Below, piece after piece: positions 11,635-25,900 of a stretch of DNA of 64,000 nt. Origin of the DNA: Pisaster brevispinus. Its lineage: Eukaryota; Echinodermata; Asteroidea; Forcipulatida; Asteriidae. The number at the start of each line of letters is the position of its first letter. Positions within the stretch are counted from its first letter, which is position 1. Under the pieces are notes generated by a model. The model was not told the DNA's origin. It made no database searches and saw only the letters and a program-made list of their open reading frames with translations. A program made the position numbers and the translations under genes. The stretch lies in NCBI GenBank assembly GCA_023634235.1, contig JAMKCF010000011.1:6987218-7051217 (forward strand), in the 5' to 3' direction.

Positions 11635-14600
11635 ATGGATGAAAACAAGAAGTCAAAGCTTTTCATATCTTCACCACTTGAGGTGAAGGATGATCTCGAA
11701 GAGGTAATATTTCAGTCTTTATTCCTTATATTTTGTTACGACCAATGTTGGGCAGCAAATCTCCATGACTTTGTGTGCAGTGAACTTATGGCTGTTGATT
11801 CTTCTGCTGTTACCCCTTGAAAAGTGAATCGTTCTCGCACAGCCGGCCTATTTGCTGTACATGCTGCGTTTTGCCGGCCCGGGGGTGCACCAATAAAACG
11901 ATTAATTTAACCATGCATATTCCTTTAAAATTATATAAATTATAATTGTGTATTTTAACTTACCTTAAGACCTCTCCTTGTCGGTTTGTTTGTTTGTTTG
12001 TTTGGAATTTCCAAAATTTTGCAAAAAAAAGAAAAAAGAAGGGAACTTGCACTTTTCGCAGCTGGTGTCGGTGGTACATACTACTTGCAATAATCGTAAC
12101 CCCTCCACCCTCCAGTCGCAGACCGAATGTTACGAGACAATCCCACTTAAAAAAAAAAAGTGTTTGTCATTTTAAAAAAACACCCCCCAAAAAAACGTTC
12201 CCGATGATTGAAGTTTAAAGTATTCTAAATTAAGCCTGTGACCCTACGTTTAATTTACTATCCGTTTAAACGAAACTTTTCTAAACGGTTAACCGTTTAA
12301 CCGTTTGTCAGCGGCAAGTCAATGTTCTAAAATACACGAACACCAAAGACAATCTTCCATGGTACAAAGAAGTCCCAATGTTTTGACTATTAACGGCCGC
12401 CCTCCCAAAGAATTGGCCGCCCTGCTAAAAATAATTGGCTGTCCTGCCAAAAAAAAAAGACAAATCACGGAACAAAAGCAACTTCGATGGCAGCGCCGAA
12501 CACTGGTATAAGCTTCCTTTACACAAACTGTTTTTCGCCTGCACTTAATACGATCAAACGAGCCATGCCCGAATTCCAAACCCCAGTATTCAAACATTAA
12601 AACACGATGCACATAACCACATGGTTCTGACTGCCGAGTATCCACCGCACGTGCATCGGACCGGGCCCCACAACGCACGGTCCAAAACAGCAGGGTCCAA
12701 AGTCCAAGCTATCCAACACTCCGCACGCTGTGATTGGCCGTTGATGGCTGTTGTAATTACCATATTCATAAGAGAGCTTGGCTAGTCTCCAACGCAGTAC
12801 ACGTTCACGGGCCAAGTAAAGAATTGCCGCACAGTGTGCCGCACGCCTGCAGATTGGTACTTTATACAGCCATGGATAAGGCTATTCAAACAACAACAAC
12901 TTTACCCTATAGAGGGCGATGCGTGGCAAAGTTCATAGAATTTTCTCAATTTGCGTGGTCGACCGGTCGTTGAATCTCGATGATTTTATTGCAAACGAAG
13001 TTCTAAACAACCGATCCTTAAATCACGAATCCATGAAAATGGTTGCTGATGGGAAAAAGTATTATTTAGGGCAGAAATTAGGGGATAAGATCGTCCAAAA
13101 ATGCATTTTTTTAAAACGTTTTTCTAAAAATAATAAAACCCCACACTGTGCGGCATCCTGTGTGTATGTTTTCGGCGCGGCGCAAAAAGCAAAATGTATA
13201 ACAAAATTGTATGTTTGAATTAGTTGTAGTAGTTTTACAATAAGGTTGTTTGGACCGAAATGGATGTCAATTATTCTCCTTTGATAGTGTCGGGGTCCAG
13301 AGATAAAAAGTATCAGGCCATTCAACAGTAGTTGTCAGGCAATTTCAATTAAACTAAATTGTTTCAAGCAGAAAAATACATCGATAAGGCAGCGAAAACG
13401 AAAGGCTTATTTTTAATTTTTTCGTTTCGTTTAAACGGTTAGTAATTTACAAACGGATAGTGATTTTGTAAACGTTTAAACGTTTAAACGTTTAACTGTC
13501 ACAGGCTTATTCTAAATTGATTCATACACGCTGCAGAACAAAAATTAAATTTGAAAATGAAATTCTTGAAATTCTTGTCATGCCCTCGGACCCTGTTTCG
13601 CGAAGGGGCAAATTGCATGCAACGCTCAACAGTTGTGCGTGACTCACACGCGTACTAATAGATTTTACATTGAGTAGTGGTAGGTCTTGATTGCGTTACG
13701 TGTAAATTAGCGCGTATGTATGCTTGCACGCCAACACGCAATTCTTAAATATTTTTTACCATAGTTTAAACATGGCCATGGGATCTCCTCTAGACCAATC
13801 AGAATGGATACACTATCTGGGGTTCTTATGAATTTTGAATTCATCAACACTGGTCAGACTGTCCAGGCCAAAGTTTTACTCTCTTTTTTTCAAATACAAA
13901 AAATTCTAAAAAAGAAATGTTAAGAACAGAAGATCTTATCCTTTTAAATTGATTCATCCAGTTTAGATTAGTTTACATTTTATGTTTATTTTATTTAAAG
14001 CTAGAAAAATATAAACTCAATTAGCTACACATGCAGTTAGGGCTTTTAGTCTTTGGCATTGTCAATTTGTAATCGCTATTATTTACACTTTTATAAAGTT
14101 TAAACTTGTATACAGAAATGAATGATGAAAGACAGTAAATGATAAGAACTTTTTAGGGAAGAGAATTTGGTCAACTTTTCAGAGTTTTCCCCATGCACAA
14201 GCTAGTGTATCGGGATGATACGCAAACAAATAATAATAAAAAACAATTAATTTTTTTTAAATTAAAAAACGAGAGAAAAACCATAAAGAATGCTCCAGAT
14301 TACACAGTAGAGCTTTTAAAACCAATATTAACACCAAGTAGAAAACATTCCGATGACGTTGTTTCAATTTAGCGTGCTTCAGCAAAACATAAATAAAATT
14401 TGGGTCCAGAATGCCCCACAGTTTTGAAACCCTGATTATTATGATTATAATCATTTTGAGTGGGAATGTGACTTGGCTCGAGTTAATTAAGTAGACAAGT
14501 TTGAAACCCTTTTAAAAAATGGATTTTAAAGGAAACTACTGGAGTGGTGCATAAAGCAGGTGCACAATACCGTGCTACTAAAAAAAAAAGTTGTGTAACA

Positions 14601-16942
14601 CTGCAACACAGATTTTAGACAAAAGCTGAAAGTCCATTTTGAGTCAAATCTTGTAATTGTAGGAACCTTGTGTTTGACATGGGTGTTTGTATTCACTCCA
14701 TACGCCATATTTGTCATGCTGGGTGTATTTTGATGATTCACATACAGTGTACCTTGATGAAGGCTACACACACACACACAGGAATTGTGTGCATGCATGA
14801 TGTACTCAGCTTTACCACTCAAACCACACACTTCCCCACTTTCAACTAATAACCGCCACGACGTCATGATCAGTCTATGTCAGTCGTGTGACTATATAGA
14901 TTGCGGTTCACACTGGCAACTCAGTAGTCATCACCGAGATTGTTGGCGTTTTTGTTTAGGTCCCACTCGTATTAGTGGTGAAAAATCATGCAAATATGGA
15001 CACTAGGCTGACAGAAATGTCTGAAATTGCAGTAACAGTGCCGAAAACCTATTTATAATATTTTGTAAGCCTTCAGTCGGGGATCTTTGGGGAGGAGGGC
15101 TTCGGTCATTGTAACTTGAAAAGACACTGATGCTGTCTGACTGCCACTCACTATGACCTATTAGATTCCCTATGACCCTAGTTACCCATTGCGTAGGGTC
15201 ATACTTCGGTATTGACCCCCCCCAAATTTAAAAACTTTTTTTTCAAATCCGAAAGCCTACTTTTTAGGATGGTGGTTATGGTAGTAAGCATCCTGGGAAG
15301 TTATTCTGTCTGAAGTTTCCTCGTTCACAAGAAATCAATACGTCATCATGTGGTTATTGCATGCAGCTTTTTACAATTATGTACACAGTCTGTGCACAGT
15401 TGTGCTACCATAACTTTTGCAGTTGAATGGTTTCTAATGATTGGTCAACTCGCTGGCACATTCCCAAGAGTAGAGCCGCTTCTAAATTATTTATAATAAG
15501 TTTTCAGACTGAACACTCATTATTTTTGTCCTTTGTGCAGAAAATGGAGAAGGGCTGTGAGATTCTGATGAAGGTGATGGGAAGCTCCTCTGAGAGAGAA
15601 GCTCATGACTCTCTGGTGGCAGTGGTGAGTTGGACACAGTTGGCTCAGGGTCCATGCAGCTTAACTGCAGTCTTACCCCCTACAGCAATTTCCTGGTCAA
15701 AATAGTTGAGGGCTAGGAGCCAAGCAACTCAGTCTAGTATGACACTTAATAAACATGTAGCTGTTTGATAGTTAGTATTTTTGCATCGGGGATGAAGAAT
15801 ATTATTCCTATTTTTATTTCTGCCCTTACATGTATACTCTGATGTTTATTAAGCATTTTATACTCACTATTTTCCCAAGTTCTGTGAAAAATCCACAGTA
15901 TATCACTCGAATGGGATTTGAACCCATTCGAACGCATTCAACTTTTCAGCTGTTCAGCTGATTTCCTCTTATTTTATTATATTTATTAATTTATTAATTT
16001 CCTCTTATTTTATTAACTAACACTTTGTAGAACCAAATTTATGACTTCACAAAATTACTCCACAATCGATTTGGCAAAAGAAATCGAGCAATCCTATTAG
16101 TTCACAAAGTAAAAGAACACTTTTTGAAGCCCAAAGCACCCATTCCAAAGGCAATGTGTCCCTTTAAGCAATGGGTCCCATTTACTCATGTAAAAGAACC
16201 CAGAACACTTATCGCGGAAAAGTTGGGCTTAACCCTGGTGTTTCTGGTTCACATGGCAAGCACCCTTGTCTACAGGTTTCCTCAAGCTTGCGAGCTACAG
16301 GGATTAAGTTCACTTATGAGGCATCCTTGGTTTCATGACCAGAAATATATAATAATAATGATTAAACTCATTTATTTTTGTGAACAGGTGTGTAAAGGGA
16401 TGAAGGAACATGAGGAGATAACACTTGGTCTTCTGTACAGCATTCTGACAAATCCAGCCACAGCGCCAAAGGTACAGACACATTTACAAATATATTTTTT
16501 TTAAATAGTGTTTTTTCAAATGACTGAGCCAGAAAACAAGGGACATAGCAAGGTAGTCATATTAAGTCAAGATGCAGAGAGAAAAAACTTAACTATCACC
16601 GATAAGGGCAGGTCTGTAAGCAGAAAACTTCTGCTTGTCTGTAAGCAGAAAACTTCTGCTTGTCTGTAAGCAGAAAACTTCTGCTTACAGGCCCTCAAGA
16701 AACTGGCCCCTGGGTACATGTACATAATGAAACTTTGCACATAAAGGAGGGCCCATTTACGTAATACATCAGATATTATGGTCAGATCCCAGTTGTAAGG
16801 ACTAATAATTTTTCTCGGCCCTGTGTAGACGTACAGAGACCTTGCGTTGATATCAAGAGACGGTCTAGCTGTTGCCTGGACCAAGCTCAACCAGATTGTT
16901 GTCGACAAGTACACCAAACTTCAGGAAGGCGTCAGAAAGCAG
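11635..16942 (+). CDS. INTS3: INTS3 exons 1-4: N-terminal segment, residues 1-117
   Basis: Exon 1 encodes 23 residues. MDENKKSK is unlike the Ala/Gly-rich vertebrate N terminus, but [15 protein letters not shown] aligns with the vertebrate LLSTSLDAKDELEE, which fixes this ATG as the true start. Exons 2 and 3 are both 84 nt and phase 0, encoding two short helical pieces ([11 protein letters not shown] and [14 protein letters not shown]). Exon 4 carries [12 protein letters not shown] and a helix ending QEGVRKQ. Intron 1 is the longest (11704-15540) and holds the 1,277-bp transposon. This region starts the helical-repeat domain that, in the human protein, binds SOSSB and SOSSC. Confidence 0.93.
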
Positions 16943-19900
16943 GTGAGTTGTTACTTCTCTTTGATCACTTGAGGGCAGGACGGGGTTTCTCCCCAGGAAT
17001 TTGTCAAAATTGTGGGGCATTCTGGACCTACGTTTTGCAAGTTTGGCTGAAGCATGCTGAATTGAAATGAGGCCCTCAGACTAATTTTTTTACTCGGATT
17101 CAAAAGCTGTACTATGAAACTGGATTTTTAAAAATGTTTATTTTAAATTATTTTGGGAATTTGATCATAAAATTTGTATTAAAAAAACAAATGTACTTAT
17201 AAACTTGTTGGGGGCATATTGCTCTGTTATTCGTGTAAATCATTTTGTATCTTGATTTTAACTGTGGTTAAATTATTAATAACAGCTGAACAAGTTTTGA
17301 GATGTAAATTTGATGTTTTCTTTCTTTACAAGTCCTTGCTTTGAGGCACTTTAAAGAAAACCCTATATTTGATGTCATACGTAAGATTTTAATGCATTAC
17401 TTTTGCTTTGGTTACAGCTTATATGGGTCACAAAGGAGATGGTGAAAAACTCTGTGACCGGTATAGTCAATGTGTGTTCTTCTCTCATAAAACAAATTGC
17501 AGGTAGGGATTTAATACTCGATATTATGATGTTATGTTGAGCTCATTTTATCCTCGGTGTCTTTGGGGAAGGTTCACTCATTACGAAGTTCATATTTTTG
17601 GGTGCTTAGCTACATTTTTGTGCTTGAGCAGCTCTGTGAAATTTGGCCTAGGGGCATGGAGGCCTCCGTTTCCATTTGGCCGACTGGTAGGAAGAAATTA
17701 TTTGAAACTTTCATATCTTTGCATAAATCTTTTGGTTCTATTTATTTGTTACACATGTCAATAGCAGGATGAATAGAAAACAAGAATTTAAGTATTCAGT
17801 TTTAGATGTGGGAGGAAAACCCCAATGGTGGAAAAAACCCACGCAATCAGGTAGAAACTGAAAGCCCAATCCACATGCAAGGCCTCTTGGCTGAGGTAGG
17901 ATTTGATTCAAGGTCCACAGAGGTGAGAGGCTGGGAAAGAAACCACTGAGCCACCCAGATCCCCTATTACAACATAGATACATTTGCAGAAATTCCAGCA
18001 TCTTGTGTGATCTCCTGTAAAAGTTTCATGTGATACTATTTCTGTTTGACTTTACACCAGGTGGAGATATTAGTCCAAAGAATGTGTGGCTGGCTGAAGC
18101 TCTGCTGGATCTATTCACTGAGAACAAGTAAGTGTTAATTGAAGTAAGGTTTTGACCTTTCCAATGTGTTGGACGTAAAGAAAGTACCTAGCTTGTGGAC
18201 AACAACCACGTGAGTTAACCTCTTAAAGAGGGGCTTCAAGGTCAAATGTTTAAGGAAATGATTTTACTCTTTCCACCCCCCTTCTAAAAAACAGATTTTG
18301 TGTACCTTTATGAGCAAGAGTAGGGACGCCTCAATAAGCAAAATAATGGCCCACTGAGATTCGTCTTAACGTAACATAATCACTTTCAATTTTGGGTTGA
18401 GCAAAGGAAAAATTTACTAGAGTGGGACTTGAACCTGCAACCTTCGGATTAACGTGCCGGAGCTCTACCAACTGAACTATGTATCCCTAATGTTGGTGGT
18501 ATCCATGTTTTGTCAAAATCTTTGTTTTTTTTGGAGGTGCCAGTCAGAAGCCATTCAAGTTTACGATATAAACTGAGAAGCGGCTGAGGGATCACCTTAT
18601 TAAGGGAAATGTGACTTTTTAGTCCAGATATCTAGTTATAAACCACAAGGGAAACTGACTGGGTAAATTTTGAATAATTTTGGGTTGAACGTGGACAAAG
18701 TTTACTTGAGTGGGATTTAAACCTGTGACCTCCATAGAAACATGCCGGTGCTCTACCAACTGAGCTTTTTTCCCTTTGTGTTTTTTTTTACTTGACTTAA
18801 TTACTTTTACTTCTATGATTGTTTCCTAGATCATGGTTAGACAAATATCCAGTATTAATGGCAATGGTGCTGTACACTTACCTGCGAATCATAGAGGATC
18901 ACAGCTCACAGATGTTGGCCGGTCTTAGGCAGAAGGAAGTGGATTTTTGTATCGGGCTTCTTAGGTCAAAGGTCAGTCAGTCATTCCAAGATGCATCTGG
19001 TAATGACCCCGAAAAGAAATTATGTAATTTTTATTTGAAAGCCTACTCGATAAATGTGGATGGATTCAACGTTCTTAATGAAAATATCGTGACAGTTTTT
19101 CCTGTTTTCTCAACAAGTAGGCACTGTATTCTACTGAAACTCTCACAGGTGACCTTTCTTGTATCTTTCTTGATAATTTTGTCTATAAATGAACATCAGG
19201 ATGACAAAAACCCAAACAATGACCCTTCAGCATTTTGATACAAGCTGTTTCCCGCCGCTACGGTATCTGAAGGAAAGCAGCTCTTCAAAATTGAGCCCTG
19301 AGACCACAAATGACAGTTTTATTTTGCTGATGTTCCAAATGTTATCTGCTGGTAATTAAAGTGCTACTATTACTCTTATTGTTTCCCAGTTCATGGAATG
19401 CATCAGAATAGGCAGAGATCTCTTGAGACTTCTTCAAACCGTCGCCAGAATACCAGAATTTGAGAATCTCTGGAAGGACATCATTCACAGGCCACAGTCC
19501 TTAAACTTGCAATTTACAGGTATGCTTAAAAACAATTGTTCAGATTGTGCGTGGTCTATTTTGTGGCCACTTTGGGGTTTTGTGGCCCCTTTGGGAAACA
19601 ACTATATGAAATGTGACATTTTCTACGCAGAACCAAAATTTCAAACAAACAAAAAACAATCAACTTTTACTGGCATGACTGGCCTTTTTGAAATTTCTGC
19701 AAAAGTTACCATTTAAAATTTGTCAATTATCCTCCAACGCACAAATTACCTTTTGCCAAATGTTCTAAGAATAAACCAATTTTTTTGTGTGTCTAAACAA
19801 ATAAAAGTATATAAAAACTAGCGAGGGCTCTGGTTCGAATCCTGGAAGCACCATTTGGTTTTCATTCTCTACCTGATTGCGTGGGTTTTCCCGGGACTAA

Positions 19901-22900
19901 TTTTCTGGGGTTTTCCTCCTACATCTAAAACTGAACATTCCTTCCTTGTCTTCTCTCCTCTTCATGAGGTTCTTGGCTTGTATAGTGATTAAGTTCGCTT
20001 CTTTGTGAGTCCTTGGCTTCACAACCAAAATTAATAAATGAAATGAAATAAATTAAATGTAATAAATTTAAATTGGATTATCTGGATGCATTTATTCAAA
20101 CGTCTCCTTAAGACGTTCTTGTTCCAAGGCCAATCCTAATTTGTTTGTTTCTCTAACTGTTGATTGATTGATTGATTTATTTTGTTTTGGTTCCTGTGTT
20201 CTTCGTATAGTGCTCTATAAATGCTCTGTATTATTATTACAGTAGAAGGGTTAATGTCTGACACAATATTTATGATGTCGTTGGTATAACACGTTATTAA
20301 ATCTCGCTTTTCATTACAAATATTCAATACAGCATTTGAGAGAAACTTCTTTTTGCTGTTGATTTTTTTGCAGGTGTCTCTCAGCTGATGGGTCAGAGAA
20401 CATCTCCAAAGTATCTCGCCTGCAGACTCACTCCAGATATGGAGAAGAAAGTCATATTTCTCACATCAAAGGTCGGTATAGGATTGTGATTCTAGTTTAA
20501 AAACATGAACCTCTTTCAATGTGTTTCAACCATTGATCTTCATCAATATTGACTGGATAGGCTACGTTGATGGCGTTTTACACATTCGATGATCAATGGA
20601 GGGGTACGCAGTGTACTTTCCCGTGAAAATACACATCTTGTTATTGGCTAAAACGTGCTGTTGGATGTGTTTTAAATAACCCCCCCCCCAAAAAAAAAAA
20701 AAAAAAAAAATTGAAATAAAGTGTATGTTGTTCAAATAGTTGTTCAATTCCTTTTATGTTTTTAATTTTATTTGTTTTTGTCGTGACAGGTCCGGTTCGG
20801 TCAGCAAAAAAGATACCAAGACTGGTTTCAGAAACAAGTAAGCCTGTGGTCAATGAACTTAAAGCTATTGAAACAACACTATTCGTGATGGCAGCCTCTC
20901 CCAATTGACTGTGCATTTCTCGCGCAAATCAAAAGTTCTAGTATGCGGGAGACATGCACAGTCCATTTCATGCTTCAAGCAAAGAATCCTCGTCAGCTTA
21001 TTAACGTTTACAGCATTTGTTAGTGAACCAATGTTAATGGTGACATGTTCAAAAACTGAGAGGTCCGGTGTTTGTGGTTATTTTATAAACCTCAGAGTAT
21101 GAGCCTTTTTGAAAACCATGGGTTCGGCTTCAGCTTTGATGTACGCTTGGTTGCTGATTTTGAAGTTGTCTCCTTCAACGTCAAACAGGCGGATCTAGAA
21201 AGGGGATTTCGAAAAGGGCCTTTTGTTATGGGAAAGCTCCATTAATTAAAGAAAGAGGCTAAGAGAAAACATCCTTTACATATGGCAACTCGCACCTGTT
21301 ATCTCCATGTAATTCCTTTTCCAAACAGTGGACTTAATTGGATCATGCACAAACCAGTAGAACTGCTCGTCCATTAAGTTTAATGACCTAAGTAATTCAA
21401 TGTAAGCGCACCCACTCGGTGAAAAGGATGTATACTTTCCCGAGTTTTTGTGGCCAAACTCTTTAATGGAGCATTCCCCTAATGACCTTGGTGATCAGGT
21501 TTACGGAGTACCAAGACCACATTCAGAACTTGTTAACCCTAGAAATGAAAGTTAGTTGTGATTGCTGGGTCCAGTATCCATTATTTTATAAATAACAGTG
21601 CTTCTAAAACACACAACTTATGGGGTGATCGTTCTTTTGCACATGCTGGATCTTCTCTCTGGAACGGACTTCCTCAAGATATCTGTAATATTTCTGATGT
21701 TAACACTTTCAAAGTTACTCTAAAAACTCACCTTTTCAAGATGTATTTCTTTATTTCATAGTTTTGTTGGTATCCATTGTTTAATTTTCGTACATGTATA
21801 TATGTTTTCCCTAGTTGTTGTTTTGCTTCTTTCACTGGATATGTATTGTTTTGTTTAAATTGTCTGCTTCTCTGCGCCTCAAACTTTTTTTAGATTGATT
21901 TGGCGCATTATAAATGCCTATTATTATTATTATTATTATTGAGACGCCTGTAGATAAAGCGCTATATAAAAACTAGTTATCATTATTATTATTACAGGGT
22001 TGATACTGTGCTCGTCTAAGCAAAAACAGTTGCTTTCTTGGGTTACTTACCCAAACATGTAGTTGTTTTCAAGATAAACTGCTTGTATTAATCCCACACT
22101 TTTCTCTACACAGTACCTCTCAACTCCTGAAAGTCAGTCGTTACGTTGCGATCTGATTCGCTACATCTGTTGTACGGTCCATCCTTCCAACGAGGTGCTG
22201 TGTTCTGACATCATTCAACGCTGGGCTGTGATTGGGTGGCTTCTAACGACGTGTACTGTAAGTTCTGAAGAAACATTTCTCACACAGATTGTCTGATTGG
22301 CTATTCTAAGTTGTGGGTGGGATCAATTTTTTGATGAATCTTAAATTAACCGAATGGTTTTTCTATTTGGCAGTCAAATGCAGCGGCTTCCTGTGCCAAG
22401 TTGGCCTTGTTCTATGACTGGCTACTCTTCAACCCATCAAGGGGCAATATTATGGACATAGGTAAGTACTTGAACCTCCATAATATGGAAATAATCTCTT
22501 AATAGCTTATGTAACTTTTGTTTACAAAAAGAGTGACCTTTGTACATTCCAGGGCCTTTCTGGCAAGCAAGATACTACACTCAGGCAGTTTTCGTTTTCT
22601 GTCATAGTTTCCACGATAATTTAATATCATAAAGTAACAGCTGAACAAGTTTTGTGATGCGCCCCCCTTCAAATCAGAGGATCCAATCGCCATAAAATAT
22701 AAGATTGAATGTTTTCTTCTATAGAGACGTGTACACATTGGTGCCTGCAGAAAGTCCAGGCTCTGTGGCTCTTCTGTGAACATATGATGTCACAGGTCAC
22801 ATGGTCTAGTGACTGGACAAGTCTTTTGTGGACTCAAACGATGGGACCTTTTTTTTATCCTTGGCTCTGTGGTATTATGATTAATTGTGTTATTGGTTTT

Positions 22901-25900
22901 TGTATTTGCGACCTTCAATTTTGTAAATAACTTTGCAGCCTGTGCATTTTTAATGGAAAGAAAACAAATAGCTACTGGATTTTTTTCTCTATATTTGGTA
23001 TGATTGTAATTGATAATTCTTGTGTAATTTTTCAGATTTTTATGACTTATCTGTTCCTATTTTACTTTTTTGTGCCTTTGTAGATTTTTATTGTCTGGAT
23101 CCCTTTAGAAAGTGATTATTTTAGCTATTTGGTTTCCTCAGGCTTGTTCTTTGGTAGTCCCATTTACATTTTTAGTTGTGTATATTGTTTTTATGCTGCC
23201 TGGAAATAAACAAATATATGATATTTATTTGAATATATTCTTTGTCCACAGAGCCAGCAATTCTTGTTATGCATCATTCCATGAGGTCACATCCTGCCAT
23301 TACGGCAACCTTGCTCGACTTCCTTTGCAGAGTAAGTAACTTTCTAATCTTTTTTTATGATTAGCAAATATCAAGAACAAGTTGGATTAGTTTCAATCCC
23401 GATACCTCCAGAGAAATATTTCTGTCTGAAATGCTTTCAAGGTCAAGGAAGTAGCATTTGAAGGACCACACAAACCCCTGCGGCTTGTCTTGGCTGATGG
23501 GTCAAGCTCACTGGACTCAAGCTCTGGTGTTTCTGATCAGCAAAGTGTGGGTACGAGTCCCAATCTTGACACTTGTGTGTCATAATGAAGAAACATAAAA
23601 TAAAACAAGTGATAACTCAAGGTTGAGCCCTGAATAAGCCCGATGTTTTTCCCACATTGTACCAGTCAATTGTATTTGTTATTGATCTCATTTGGAAGAG
23701 GTGATGGTTCAAAGAGGAGACAGTTTGGTTTATTCACAAAAATCACAATTTGAGTCTGCTCCAGCCAATCGTCAGGAGACACACTAGAGGAAAAAATTTG
23801 GACGAATACCCACCGGCTGGGCCCAATCTGTTAAGCAATAGATATATTTGGACTATGAGTTCCACAAGGCAGGCAGACTATGAACAAAGAAAATTCTTTA
23901 AACAATTACTTCTTGAAAAAAGAATTTTGAATGTAGGAAAATCTCTACTCCCTTGAGTTGTCTATGCTAGTGTGATTATAAAATTTTGGGTAACAGAAAC
24001 GTCAGCTCTCTCCTCGATTCAATTGATATCAGTTTAAGTAGAGTCAACCTGTGGGTAATTCAGGTACATAGCCAGCCTGATCATGGAGGAAAAATCAACA
24101 TATTTTGAAGCATAGGATGACCTTGGAAACACTTTTAGCAACGGCCTATCTTAAATTTCTCTCCACCCTGCAAAACCTCAAATTCTATGTAGAACAACGT
24201 ATTTGTGACTTTCACTTAAAAAAGAAACGTACAAGATGATCGGAATGAGTGTGCATTTCTACTAACCAGTGTGCGTTCACCTGTCTTATACTTTCCAGGT
24301 AATTCCAAACTTCCATCCTCCGTTAGAGCAACAAATAAGGCAAGGCGTGATGTCATCTCTAAGATTTCTGCTGGAGAAGAGAGTTTTACCGTAAGTTATC
24401 GAGACTAGTAAAAAGCGTATGTCTTATTTTGGGAAAAGAATAAATTTGTTATTCAGGTGAATCAGGTAATTATAGTTTGTATCCCATTTATGCACAATGG
24501 AAGATTAAAAAATGAGAAAGCAGTGTCCCTTGTAGTGAAGGTGTTTTTAGGAATGCATTTGACCTGGGTCCAATGTCATGGAACTACTGAAGCACAAAAA
24601 GCAGCTAAGCACAACAAAATTATGCTTACCAGCCAAAATACCTTACCACATATACCATCTGTGACTAATATCCTGCTCATTTTTATTAGCAGAAAATTGT
24701 TAAGCACAATTTGCTGTTCTATGAGATTGGGCCCTGATAAACATGGGTAGCAATTTACAGGTACAGTGTTCTCCAAATTTGAAAATTAAAGGTTGGCGCT
24801 GGGCGGCCTGTATAAGTGCGAAGTCTTTACGGCATGGGGGTCAAGGGCCTGCCTAAGGGTCCTGGAAAACTTTGGTTTATGCTCTATGATCATGGTGATA
24901 CACTCCGAGGTGATTCCTGATGGCCACTTCCTCCTGACTTCTTTGAGCAAAGGTTTTAAAGATTGCATTTGAACTCTGAAATGCATGAACTTGAACAAAA
25001 GTGGGAAAAAAACGTGGCAGGTTGTTTTTAAACCTTGGTGGCGACTTCTTAAACGTGGCAGGTGCCACAGAAAAAGCAAGGTGGTGCGCCATGCTATTTG
25101 TACATGTAAGAGATCACTGAAGTTATTTCAGCACTTGGTTTGAGTGCAGCTCATAAATGCCTAGTGATACTTTTCTACTGTTTTGGTACCAGGCTCACAG
25201 GCATTCCTCAAGTATTTCTGTAGTTCTAGGAATGCCACTTTAACAAAGCATACACAAAGTCTTTTAAAACCAGAGTCCAATTTCATGGCTCTGCTTACCG
25301 CGAAACTCTGTGCTTACAGCGCCCCTGTAAAGCACATCATTCTATGGTGTCATAAACGCATGATTCCTCGGTAAGCAGAGCCAGGAAATTGGGCCCTGAT
25401 GTGCTAGGCTTTTTTTTTCTTCAGAAGTCGTGCCTCCCAACTTTTCAGGCAACTTCACAGGCTCAAATCAATCATTGTCTTGAGTTTCTGCAAATTGGTT
25501 TATAGTTTGATGATGTAGCAAGTCAAGGAAACAGGTGGATTACAGGTCTTTTATGTGTAATAAAAATTATTATTATTTTTTTTTTATTCAGTTAAGCAAT
25601 CAACACTCTTATGTTTGACAGTTCTTACAGTCCTTTTATGTTGTTGCCCCTCAGTTATTGAACAGCCTATGTGACCCATCAGAATATGCTTTTTCCTTCA
25701 GAAAGGCTTTCAAGACCCAGCTGTTTTCAATTAAACTGTAGCTGCAACTGCAACTGCTTCTTGGCTTTCCTTTTTAGCGCCCTGTATCCTTTGCTAATTT
25801 GGTGCTTTATAAAATCAATAGATTTGAGAGAATTGACGAATGGTGTTTATGATTTGTAGATCTCTAGCGCCGCTCTTTGACAGTGCCAAGCTGGACAGGG

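Noticed and set aside
18819..19238. Single 139-codon frame as an independent gene
   Set aside because: Its first part is INTS3 exon 7, and the rest is read-through into intron 7 past the GTCAGT donor at 18972.
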